In this document: piece by piece, positions 46,186 through 56,370 of the stretch | How positions within the stretch are numbered: the first letter of the stretch is position 1 | Layout of the letters: every line of letters begins with the position of its first letter | NCBI GenBank assembly: GCA_029844215.1 | Contig: JAQGDG010000036.1 | Coordinates: 1,612,001 to 1,676,000 of the forward strand | Length of the DNA: 64,000 bases | Source of the DNA: Przewalskia tangutica | Taxonomy: Eukaryota; Streptophyta; Magnoliopsida; Solanales; Solanaceae | Direction of reading: 5' to 3' | The notes under the pieces: model-generated | Seen by the model: only the letters and a program-made list of their open reading frames with translations | The model's database searches: none | What the model was told of the DNA's origin: nothing | Position numbers and translations under genes: made by a program

Positions 46186-46574
46186 GGGGGCGACACGTGT
46201 CACCCCCATGTGGCACCCTTGGCCGAAATATGTTTGTGCACAACACCCGATTAGAGCCGTTTTTCGACGAAACGTTTTACAAACTTTGCGAAGGGAAAAT
46301 TCCGGCTATGTCATTTAGTATTTTTGCGGATTTTTCCGAGAGACGAAATGTTTTGGACCAACGAGAGGGCGACACTTGTCACCCTCAAGTTGGTGAAGGT
46401 GGGGCGGCTTTTGGACGATTTTGGAGGGCAAGTTGGTAGGATATTTTGTGTAGATATTTGTGAGGGTTTTAAGGAGTAGGGACTAGGGGGCACTTGGGCA
46501 CATCTTGGCCCTACACTTGCCTTGCACTTGGCATGATCTTGGCCATTGGTTGGCCTTTGCTTGGCCTATAAATA
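46186..46574 (+). promoter_or_regulatory. R4 3' LTR promoter copy with two dyads
   Basis: GGGGGCGACA-CG-TGTCACCCCC is at 46186-46207 and GAGGGCGACA-CT-TGTCACCCTC at 46365-46386, followed by TATAAATA at 46567-46574. The duplicated arrangement is present in both LTRs, so it predates the insertion. Confidence 0.77.
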
Positions 46575-48313
46575 CCCCTCCCCCTTTGAAGACTTATTCA
46601 TCCTAAATCTCTAAGTCTTGAGAGCTTCCCCCCTTTGTGTGGTTGTCTCGTCCTAGCCTCCCTCTCCCCTCGTGATGCCTCGCCGAAAGCCCTCCCTTGG
46701 CCGAGTACCCCAGTGGGTTGGGCCGGCGGGTATACACCCCCTAGCCTAGTTGTTTCAGACATATACCCCCTTTGTGGTATTGAAATACTCATCCAAGTAT
46801 TGTTATAATGCCCAAAATACCTTAGCCTTTACCTTGTAGTATTCCAAAAGTTACCTCTATCGTAGAGCCAGGAAATACTACCTTTGTCCTTTAGTCTCAA
46901 ACTGAAACCCTAAGGAAATCTTCATAGTTGGTCAAGTATTTAAGTAAAAGTTGGTTAGAACTTCTAAGGGTTGTTTGGAGCGCACGAGTAGAGCTAAACC
47001 TCGCTCAGACCGACATTATAACTTGGATAATTTTGGGCTTATCGAGGTAAATATTCTTGTCCCTTATTGTAATTGGAAATTACATGTTGTAGGATTATAT
47101 AGTTGAAGTATACTATATATAGAATCAACATAGCTTTGCAATGTCTTTTGACTTAAGCTGAATATAAAGAAGAGAATCGAATCAGAATTACATAGGGTTG
47201 TATGACAAGAGACTTGTGGTATTATCAGATAGTAGAAATTGTATACGCCCTGCTAGACGTATAAACCCCCGGTTGGCTTGGTAGCCGCCTCGATAGAGAG
47301 GAGAGATTTACGCCGTCATGTGGAGTGCCACGAATTTTCAGAGAATATGGAACCGCATGCGGTTAGAAGTTAATAGCGTTTGTGGCCTTATAGGTGGAAG
47401 TACTACAAGTAGCGTATTCTACTCAAGAGTGGAAAAGGCTAGCCGTTACGATCTTGAAGCGCTTGCTTATTGTCGATAATCGTCGCGAGGTATGCGAACC
47501 TCTTCCTATCCTTCTAGCATGATGCTTTGTAAACTATGTAGTACGGTGACGCATACGTGCTAAATGAGTTGGTTGGTTTAAAACATGTGGTGTTATAATA
47601 GCTTTATGGGAAGTTAGTTATAACGACTCTACATGAGGTAAAAGATTGGTTTATTGATTGTAGAAGTTAAGAGACTTGATCTTGAAAGATAAGAGACTTA
47701 ACTTGTTTTACTTGGTAATTAACATTTTGTTAAAAGTGTTGTGAAACCTCATTCGCGAGTAATGAGTACTTGGTTTTAAAAATAATAATGTTTTATTGAT
47801 TTCGGAAATGAGAATAAGTGTCGAACAAACCACGCAAATGCTTAATAAAGGAAAGTGTATTGACAAATAACAAATTGTTATTAAAACCAAGAGAAACCTC
47901 CATCCGCATAAGCTAAGATAAGACAAAAATGTATTACATTTCCTAGATCATGGTCAGAATAAGATTGTTGTAAACAAGAATAAACGGCTCACGTACAAGA
48001 CATATGTTACTCAATTGTTTTAAAAGAGATTAAGACTATGAGTTATGAAACCTTTCTAAAATAAGAAACTTGAGCATTTGAAATTAGGCAAACTTGAACG
48101 TTTGGAAAATAATGTTATTACTTGATTTTACAAAGGGAAGTATTTTGGTTTACTTAAAAAGATAGTCACTCTATTTTATGCTACGGGTATTATGTGACTT
48201 TTGTGAAAGAAACGGATCCTTTAAAAAGAGTTAATGTACGTAGTACTTTAGGGTTAAAACCCAGACTTTGATACGAAATGGTAATTTGCTTGAGCTTGTT
48301 TGTGATAGCCTGG

Positions 48314-48607
48314 TTGTGCGGTATATTGTTGTTGATGTCACATGGACATGTCTACACCGATGCAGACTCGGGGCATGTACGCGGCAGGTTGATTACCGAT
48401 ATATTGTTATTGTGGTTACATGGACACGTATACACCGGCGCACTCGGGGCGTGTGGCGTTACGCCGGGTTAATCACCCAAGATATTGTTAATGTCACATG
48501 GACGTGTCTACACCGGCGCATTCGGGCATGTGGCCGTGGGCATTATTATTATTGCATCACGGATATGTCTACACCGGCGTAATTCCGCACGCGCCATGAC
48601 GCGAACA
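48314..48607 (+). repeat. Minisatellite in R4 3' LTR
   Basis: It has the same four-unit array as 42898-43190. Confidence 0.8.
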
Positions 48608-49183
48608 TGATTGATGTTGTGGCGTGAGACCCATAGTTATATTTGAGTGACGACTGAGGCGTGAGTCCTCGATCGACATGACTACTTTTATGTGGTGAAT
48701 CAGAGTTTGGTTATCATACATGTCTCGCTTTATTTAGACTAGTATGATTTCATTTACGATATTTGATTTCACATAGTTGGTACTGTTGCATCGACCTCCT
48801 TGGGAGAAGCCGTTCATGCCGCAGTAGAGTACATCGGTAGTGGATCCTCGCCATGGATCACGTCAGACGGGAAGCTCCATTTCTCCGAGGCTTATTCTTG
48901 GTATATGTTCCCGAGTTGTAGGTCCTTGTACATTCTGTGGTATGGCGGCCCGTCCCGTCATGGTTATTGTAAATCTTAGAGGTCTGTAGTACCGCAGTGT
49001 GGTTGTAAAAAGATTAAACTGCTCGGGTTTTATGTATATATACTGTAAGGCAACGCTTTTGGTTGCTTTGTTTATGATCATATATCTTGTTTCATGTTTA
49101 TGTTTTATTTTCCGCTGGTTTTCTCCGATGTTGTATCACCAGGGTGCGGTAAGGCACCATCCACGCCCGGATCGGTCGTGACA

Positions 49184-49188
49184 CTCTT
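49184..49188. other. R4 target-site duplication, right copy (CTCTT)
   Basis: It matches 40473-40477 exactly. Confidence 0.93.
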
Positions 49189-49520
49189 CCGCAGGTGCAG
49201 ACGGCTATGTGGTGTATTATGATGCGTCGAGCATCGGGCTTGGATGTGTTGATGCAAAGGGGCAAGGTTATAACGTCGATCCCGTCAGCCTAAGAGCGTA
49301 GGAAGGCGCCACCCATGATTCGAGTCGCACGTGATTCACGCCAAGATCCTGAGGCACTATTTGTATGGGGTTCATGTGGATATTTATACTGCACCACAAG
49401 AGCCTCAGGTATATCTTCACCAGAGGAGTCGAACTTACGGCTGCAGACGGTGGTTAGAGTTACTCGCGATTATGATGTCGATATCTGTACCACCCGGGAA
49501 GGCCAATGTTGTGGGCATGC
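49189..49520 (+). pseudogene. pol: R3 RNase H domain, right of the R4 insertion
   Basis: VVYYDAS at about 49212-49232 is the first catalytic Asp block. The sequence continues SIGLGC, a PTHD-type block (49310), LRHYLYGVHVDIYT (49350-49391) and YDVDI...PGKANVV (49475-49510). Several frames are used. Confidence 0.82.
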
Positions 49521-51066
49521 TCTTAGTCGTAGGTCGATGGGAGTCTATCGGATGTGCAGCGAGAGGAGGGGCATGGTCCGCGAAGTTACATCGATTAGCG
49601 AGCCTTGGAGTCCGATTGATTGGTTCGATAGCGGTGGGGTTCGAGTTCGAGAGGTTGCCGAAGTCTTCCATCGCCGGCGAGGTGAAGAGGCAACGATTTG
49701 GATCCGGTTTTGGCGCGGTATCGTGATACGACTCTTCGTGAGGGGAAGGATCCTTTTGAGGTAGCACCTGATGGGGTGCTAAGGTTTGAGGGCAGGTTGT
49801 GTGTTCCAGATATTGCAGGACTTGGCAAGCAGGTTCTGGGAAGCACACGCGACGTTACTTCATCCATCCGGTCGACCAAGATGTACCACGACCTCATATC
49901 CGTATTGGTGGGATGGCTTGAAGAGGACGTTGCAGAGTTTGTGGCTCGCCTCCGTGTTGTCGAGCGGTGAAGGTAGCATCGCAGGCCTGGTGGATTATTG
50001 CGGCGATAGAGATCCCGACCGGAAGCCGGGAGGTGATCAACATGAACTTTATCACGAGATTACCTCGCACTCGGATGAAGCATGATTCTATCCGGTTATC
50101 GCCGACAGTCGATTTAAATCAGCCCACTTTCTTCCCGTCAGACGACTTTTTCTACCGAGGATTATGCCGCACTTTACATCCGAGAGGTCGTGAGATCGCA
50201 TGGGTCCCTATTTCTATCATATCGCATGCAGAGGAGCCCGCCACGCTAACGGACGCCATTCCGTAAGGGTTTAGGGACGCAGTGAGCTCGAGTATCGCAT
50301 TCCATCCTCGCAGCACGGATAGCAGAACGCACTATCCGCACTCTTGAGGATATCGCCGCGAGCCTGTGTTATTGACTTCAGGGGTAGCTGGGAGGATCAT
50401 TTGCCTCTAGTTGAGTTTGCGTATAATAATAGCTACCACTCCAATATTCATATGGCGCCTTATGAGGCTTTGTATGGGAGGAAGTGCAGATCGCCGATAG
50501 GCTGGTTTGATGGGCGAGGTGCTAGTGGGACCAGACTGGTTCACAGCGATGGATAAGGTAAAACTTATCCAGAGCGATTCTCGACACCGAGTCGCATGGT
50601 CGATCATATCATCGCCGCCGTGATCCGGAGTTTGAGGTTGATGATTGGGTTTTCTGAAGGTGTCACCCATGGCGGTGTGATGAGATTTGGGAGGAAAGGA
50701 AGCTCACCAAGGTACATCGGGCCTTATTAGATTGTCCGCAGGTAGGCAAGCGTTGCTGAGTTGGATCTGCCGTCCGTCCGAAGCGGTCATCCGGTTTTTC
50801 ATGTTTCTATGCCGAGAGATGTATCGGGGATCCATCTAGGTACACCCGATTGCCGATGTCCAGTGACCGGGGGTTATCGTATGAGAGAGTCCCATAGCGA
50901 TACTCGATCGTCGTTAGGCGTCGCGACGAAGGATGTGGCTTCCGTCAAGGTCTTATGGCGGAACGAGAACAGGGAGGAGATGACGTGGGAAGCAGAGGAG
51001 GACATGAGGCAGAGGTATCCTCACTTATTCCCCACACCTCCAGGTAACTCACTTTCCTACTTGTAA
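49521..51066 (+). pseudogene. pol: R3 integrase with chromodomain-like C-terminus
   Basis: In order: the pre-integrase linker DPVLARYRDTTLREGKDPFE (49700), HPS...MYHDL...YWWDGLK (49858-49920), a broken CxxC finger (49940-49975), NMNFITRLPRTRMKHDS (50038-50090), the degraded second Asp region (about 50215), HPR...Glu region (50305-50350), ACVIDF (50364), WEDHLPLVEFAYNNSYHS (50390-50443), MAPYEALYGRKCRSPIGWF, and the tail VKVLWRNENREEMTW...AEEDMRQRYPHLF ending with TAA at 51064-51066. The first catalytic residue reads Asn (AAC) where R1 has Asp (GAC), a substitution rather than an indel. The tail resembles the chromodomain end of Tekay-type integrases, thought to guide insertion to heterochromatin. 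Confidence 0.87.
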
Positions 51067-51191
51067 ATTTTCATTGACATATATGCTTAAGTGTTGTATT
51101 GTGGCCATGTGTGGCATTTGCAAACTGTTTACGTTATGAGGAACTTTATCGTTATCTGTCTTAAGAAGGAACATTCGGGACGAATGTTTCT

Positions 51192-51204
51192 AAGGAGGGG
51201 AGAA
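51192..51204 (+). other. R3 polypurine tract
   Basis: AAGGAGGGGAGAA directly before TGTTATACC, preceded by the inverted repeat GGAACATTCG...CGAATGTTTC. Confidence 0.88.
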
Positions 51205-51394
51205 TGTTATACCCCGTATTTCCAGAGTATGTATGTGAGGACGTACGTACATTTATTCAAGCCCTAATTAGGTTAAGAATGAACTTGTGAACTTTCAACG
51301 GAAAAGATTCCGAAACTTGTGAAGGAAATTCTACGTTTTTAATATTTTAACCGATTACGGATTTTTCCGAGAGACGAAATATTTGGACCAATAG

Positions 51395-51700
51395 GAGGGC
51401 GACATGTGTCACCCTTAGTTGGCATGGGTTGGACGAAATGGTGGCCTAGTGGACAAGTCAAATGGTCAAGTCTTGCAAAGATATTTTTTGGGTTAGTGGG
51501 GGTAGGTAGGTTGGACGGTTTTCTTGTGTTAGTGGAGGCCACATGGCTCATTGTTGTGGGGGACATATGTCCCAATGTTGTGGTGGACATATGTCCCAAC
51601 ATTGTGGTGGACACTTGGTTGGAAGACCTCACTCTTCACATGGATCCAAATCTCCACCCTCCATTTGTTTTAATTTTGGCCATTGGAGGCTCTATAAATA
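51395..51700 (+). promoter_or_regulatory. R3 3' LTR promoter copy: dyad and TATA box
   Basis: GAGGGCGACA-TG-TGTCACCCTT is at 51395-51416 and TATAAATA at 51693-51700. Confidence 0.75.
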
Positions 51701-52959
51701 CCCCCCTCTTGTGCAAGACTTCTTCATCCACTAAACATATTCTCCAAGTCTCAAAATCTCCCCCCCCCCCTCTTAGTAATTCTCGTCCAAGCTTCCCCCC
51801 CACTTCTTCCCTAGTTTCGTCAAGCACCCCTTTCCCCTTCCTTGTAGTTTCGTCCCAACCCCTTGATAGAAAAATATTCTCCAAGTATTGTTACTATGCC
51901 AAAATACCCTAGCCTTATACCTTGTAGTATTCCAAAGTCACCTCTATACTAAAAGCCCAGAAATACTACCTTATATCCATTAGTCACTCAACGAAACCCT
52001 AGGAAAATCTTCATTGTTGGTTGAAGTATTTAAGTAGAAGTTGTGTAGAACTTCTAAGGGTTTCTTGGAGCTATCGGAGCGTGCAAATTAGGAGCTAAAC
52101 CTTGCTCAGGATCGACATTTAAACTTGGATAATTTTGGGCTTATCGAGGTAAATACTCTTGTCCTTCTATTGTAATTGGAGATTACATATAAGAGTAGTT
52201 TAGATTTGAGTATAGATATGAAGGATATTAAAGAAGAGAATTGAATCAATTCACATCGTAAGAATATTAAAGAAGATTGAACTGCATTTACATGGGGATC
52301 GAATTCTAGAGACTTGTGTAGTTTAACTGTAGGGAATTTTGCCCGATTTTCCGTAGAATAGAGAACCCTCTCGCTAGATTATTCTACTGAGTAGTCTAGA
52401 CGTTGATAGACGTATTTGCCTATTATAGGTTGATACTCGCGCGCGACATATTCGACTTGGCGGTGGATTTCGCCGGAGGTATGTGATTCTTCCTATCCTC
52501 TTGAGCATGATATTTTAAAATATATATATAGTACGGTGACGACGTGTGTTAATCGAACATGGTTTTACTTGACGTCTTTTGACTTAAGTCTAAATAATAA
52601 GAACCTTGAAGTATTTCAAAAGAATTATGAATCATTTTTGAAAGAAGAGTAATACTTGATTTTAAACAGAAAGCTTAAGAGTTATACTAGCTTTATGGGA
52701 AGTTAGGTATAACGACTTAAGAAAGATAAAAGGAACGGTTTTACTTATTTGTTTATGAAAATCTTGTATTGATTTCTGAAAAGTGTAGTAAGATGGTTTG
52801 ATAAGTAAACATGTTATGATGCTACGCGTGTTAGTGTCTTGTGATGTTGTGTAAGGGGGTTATTCTTGTTGTGCTTACGTTGTTAAACGTTAAGTCCGTT
52901 GTACTGTTATTATATCACATACCCCCTTGACTTGTTATACCGAGGGCTTGCCACCCTTG

Positions 52960-53190
52960 ATGCGGGTCTTTACGGCCTATGCGGTCTGTGTGACTATGCG
53001 GAGCTGCGGGAGTTCCAGGATTGATCATCCCGGATGTATTATCCCGATGCGAGGAATACCTTATGCGGTCTGTGTGACTATGCGGTCTATGTGACTATGC
53101 GGATCAGAGTCCGTGAGGATACCGGGCTAGCTACCCGATCGAGGAATACCTCATGCGGTCAGCGTGTGACCTATGCGATGCGGAGTTCCG
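52960..53190 (+). repeat. Degenerate short tandem repeats in R3 3' LTR
   Basis: GCGGTCTGTGTGACTATGCGG units (about 21-23 bp spacing in places) alternate with GAGGAATACCTYATGCGG. Confidence 0.7.
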
Positions 53191-53558
53191 AGATTAGGCT
53201 CGCATAATGATACTATGGCGATTGGCCTTGCTTCGATCATTAGCGGCCTAGAAAAGACCATTATGTTATATCTATTTTGCTTTTGGTTATCTTTGTGGCA
53301 CTATGTGCGTTACATTGGTTGTTTCGCATATATTTGTAAAATTGCTTTTAAAATGGTATGATTTCATTTAAAGTACTTTCTGATTTCACATACTTAGTAC
53401 TGTTATCGACCTCCCGGGGCTGCGTTCATGCCGCAGTAAAGGGAAGCAGTAGCGGATCCTCGATTTTAGGATCTTTACTCAGTGTCGTGAGCTCCATTTC
53501 TCAGGAGGCTCGACTTGGTATGATCTCCCGTGTTGTAGATATTTTTGTACATTCAGGG

Positions 53559-53583
53559 TATGGCGGGGCCCTGTCCCGCCATA
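53559..53583 (+). promoter_or_regulatory. GC-rich hairpin in R3 3' LTR
   Basis: Arms TATGGCGGGGC and GTCCCGCCATA (one G-T pair) are separated by three bases, about 230 bp before the LTR end. The same hairpin occurs in the other LTR types (for example 62182-62204; a copy with lost G's at 19566-19588). In RNA it would be a very stable stem; its role is unknown. Confidence 0.65.
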
Positions 53584-53809
53584 GTTGTTTACTTCCTTAG
53601 AGGTCTGTAGTCATGTTGTAAAGTTGGGATGTAACTGCCAGACTTGGTTTATATATATATGCCGAAAGGCAAAGTTTCCTCAGATAAACTGTGTTACATT
53701 TTACATTTGTTTCATGTCTTGTTTTTATATTCCGCTGATTACTCTGATGTATGACTACTTGGGTGCCCGGGTAAGGCACCAGTCACAGGCCCCGGAACGG
53801 GTCGTGACA

Positions 53810-53814
53810 CTTAT
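53810..53814. other. R3 target-site duplication, right copy (CTTAT)
   Basis: It matches 34997-35001 exactly. Confidence 0.92.
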
Positions 53815-54106
53815 CACACAAACATATCTCACGTATACTGCACTCTGATAAGGGTCAAACATAAAAATATAAATCTTTTACTCAAGATGGCCTCGCCTCT
53901 AAAGTCTCCACGTATAATATTCTAAGGCTCACAATTTCCCTGTCCCCAATCTTACCCTTTTAACTAACATTGTCTTCTAATCACAATTAACACAATGCTA
54001 TCTGAACATAACACTTAAAATATACTCATCTTATCACACATAATAATCTCTAGAGGGTTAAGAATGTACCTGTATCTACTGCTTCACTTTCCCTTTGTCG
54101 CTCTAA
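53815..54106 (-). other. R2 conserved non-coding middle region, part next to gag
   Basis: It is collinear with L2 14776-15090 (the CTCTAGAGGGTTAAGA block on the plus strand at about 54049). The palindrome is degraded (TTTTAACTAACATTG near 53957). No coding signal is seen. Confidence 0.65.
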
Positions 54107-55083
54107 TCAATCCTGCCCTGTTGGGCGCATAGCTGGGGAAGGTGATGAACTAGCCACAGATCCTGAAGGCTGAGTCTCTACGTCCGCGCCACCTCTGGTT
54201 GGACAATTTCTCGCAAAATGGCCCTGCTGGCCGCAAGCATAACAAGTTGTCGAAGAATACGACACTCCCCACAATGACACATACCACAACGGCCACACCG
54301 AGGTGGGGGTGGCCTCCTCTGGCTAACACCCCTTCCTCTCCGAACCATCAATCGCAACTAATCTGTAGGTGAGTCCTCCTCTTGCATCCTCCTACGAACA
54401 TTCTTTCGTCATATGGCTCGACGGCTGCAGTAAAACAAGCGCAACAAAAGACGACATTCCCGGGATGGCGTGCGCATCGCGAACACCGAGGAAAATTGAA
54501 TCCTGGCCGAACCTACGTGTATCTGTGAACTAGAAGCCCTGGAGCACTGACCAACTCCTGCATACCCGAGCGCCCCGGTCGCGGAGGACCACTCAGATCG
54601 CGGAGGCGCATAACCATCTCACGAGAAGGTCCGCCGAAAGTTACCAGGACCGCCGATATGGCCTCTTCGCGATCTTGGTTAACCCGTCGATCTCTACGTT
54701 TCTCGGCCTGCTGCGCATAATCCCGTACGCAGGTCATGCTCATGCCTGACTGAAGAGCTACTCTTGCACAACTCTCTCTTAGATAATCGTCAAGACCCAT
54801 GATAAATCGGTACATAATATACTCTCTGGTTGCTAAATCCCTAGCTAGTAACAGGGTCGTCTCTTTGCAATCCATACTTTCGCATCGTCGGAACCAAGGT
54901 TCAAATATCATGGCCGCAGATGGGAATCGCTGCCGCATGCTAGACTCTCTGGGTTGGCGATGTCGCAGAACTCCCGAATGAAGCACCACCTCGGTGATGA
55001 TTGGGCTGTGCCTCGTAACCTCTGTGCTCTACTCGCAGCTCTCCGCTTGCCTTCTTCGGGCCCGGTTGCTTGCGTGGAGGCAT
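54107..55083 (-). pseudogene. gag: R2 gag-like protein with intact zinc knuckle
   Basis: The start is the minus-strand ATG at 55083 (MPPRK-type). The open frame 54989-54513 (158 codons) holds AAMIFEPWF, MDCKETTLLLARDLATREYI, MYRFIMGLDDYLRESC and ALQSGMS, the C-terminal part of a plant Gag, but without the FYGSRPEDD capsid core seen in R3. A second open frame, 54298-54107, contains CYACGQQGHFARNC (54244-54203), a perfect CX2CX4HX4C knuckle for RNA binding, then a Ser/Pro-rich tail and stop. About 325 codons would be needed to join them, with two or three frame changes as the sequence stands. It is the best preserved gag of the non-autonomous group. Confidence 0.85.
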
Positions 55084-55270
55084 AAGGTAAGGAGAGAAAT
55101 ATGTTAGAGGTCCAACTTATAACACACTTTCTAAGGCACGATCTCGAGTGAGAAGAATGGAAACCAATCCTAAATATCCTATAGCCTCACGATTATTGGT
55201 GTGGTGCACAACACACACCGATAATCAAGACTTACTAGATACGGTGCGTAGACACTTTCCGAGGATTAAT

Positions 55271-55282
55271 CGCTCGATACCA
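55271..55282 (-). other. R2 primer-binding site (tRNA-iMet type, altered)
   Basis: The minus strand reads TGGTATCGAGCG just inside the 5' LTR. Confidence 0.85.
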
Positions 55283-56149
55283 CTTTTGTCACGCACGAAC
55301 CGGACGTGATCGTGCCTTACCCGGGCACCCAAGTAGACATACATCAGAGTAACCAGCGGAATATAAAACAAGACATGAAACAGTATGAAGTGAGAAACAG
55401 TTTACCTGAGAAAAGTGGCCTTTCGGCATATATATATATAAAAACTTGAACACGAACAGTTACATCCCTTTTACAAACTCTGCCCACAACAGTACTACAG
55501 ACCTCTAAGAATGTTATAATAACAACGACGGGACAGGGCCCCGCCATACCCCTGAATGTAAGTACCTACAACAACAGGGGACTATACCAAAGATAAGCCT
55601 CCGGAGAAACGGAGCTTCCCAAAACGCTGAACTGTGATCCTAAGAGCGAGGATCGACGACTGGTGTACCTCTACCTGCGGCATGAACGCAGCCCCCCGAA
55701 GGAGGTCAGTACAACCGGTACCAAGTATGTGAAACTGAAAATACTGTAAATGAAATCATAATAGTCTATATAAAACAGAAGACATATATGATAACCAATT
55801 TACGATACACAATATGTAAGCAGTCATGTCAAGTCAGGGACTCACGCCCTTAAAGTCATCACTCAAATATAACCATGGGTCTCATGCCCACAATATCAAT
55901 CATGCCCGTGGAATTCCTTCCTCACTGCCGGCAGTCCATGATATAAAAGCACCAAGGAATACACATGAACACCAGGTCCCACCTGTGTCATAATAAAACT
56001 GTACGGGGTAAGTACGAAGGCATAGCCGACTACTAAAACCCACAGTACCAACAATGCCATAAACTGTATCACGAGGTCTTTCTAGACCGCGCCACATGAT
56101 CGAAGCCGCCACTCGCCTCGGTATCAATGCGCGTCAAATCCTGGAACTC

Positions 56150-56370
56150 ACCGCAGCCCGCATAGCCACCTAGGCGCGTGAGGTATTCCTCATCGAGGGT
56201 AGCTACTCTGGCATCGCCCCGACTCGTAGTCCGCATGGCCACATGCATCGCATGAGGTATTCCCGCACACTAACCTGGAACTCTCGTAGCTCCGCATAGG
56301 TCCCCTGGACCCGCATGAGGTATTCTCGAATCATAGTCACACAGACCGCATGAGGTATACCCCGCATCGG
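56150..56370 (-). repeat. Degenerate short tandem repeats in R2 5' LTR
   Basis: It is the counterpart of 31270-31490, with CGCATGAGGTATTCC units. Confidence 0.65.

Larger units (their letters stand above)
40478..49183 (+). mobile_element. R4: non-autonomous Ty3/Gypsy LTR retrotransposon inserted in R3, youngest of the right nest
   Basis: The LTRs are 40478-43755 and 45870-49183 (3.28 and 3.31 kb) around an internal region of only 2.11 kb. The exact 5-bp duplication CTCTT flanks it. It has the same layout as L1-L3 and R2 but with gag cut down further by a deletion of about 0.5 kb. Being inside R3, it must be younger than R3. Confidence 0.95.
45870..49183 (+). repeat. R4 3' LTR
   Basis: It is 3.31 kb. 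Dyads are at 46186-46207 and 46365-46386, TATA at 46567-46574 and the minisatellite at 48314-48607. It differs from the 5' LTR mainly by G/C-run and CHG-site indels. No gene is seen. Confidence 0.94.
35002..53809 (+). mobile_element. R3: full-length autonomous-type Ty3/Gypsy (chromovirus) element inserted in R2
   Basis: The LTRs are 35002-37605 (2604 bp) and 51205-53809 (2605 bp). The internal region is 37606-40477 plus 49189-51204 (about 4.9 kb without R4). The order gag, zinc knuckle, protease, RT, RNase H, integrase with chromodomain-like tail fits the family. Flanks carry the exact duplication CTTAT. The LTR starts are almost identical over the first 700 bp, so the insertion is recent, yet the polyprotein appears broken many times. 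Confidence 0.95.
51205..53809 (+). repeat. R3 3' LTR
   Basis: It pairs with 35002-37605. The dyad is at 51395-51416, TATA at 51693-51700, the donor-like GAG/GTAAAT at 52147 and AG acceptor-like at 52505. The GC hairpin is at 53559-53583. Unlike the 5' copy its last 500 bp keep full CTG/CAG triplets and G/C runs. Confidence 0.95.
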
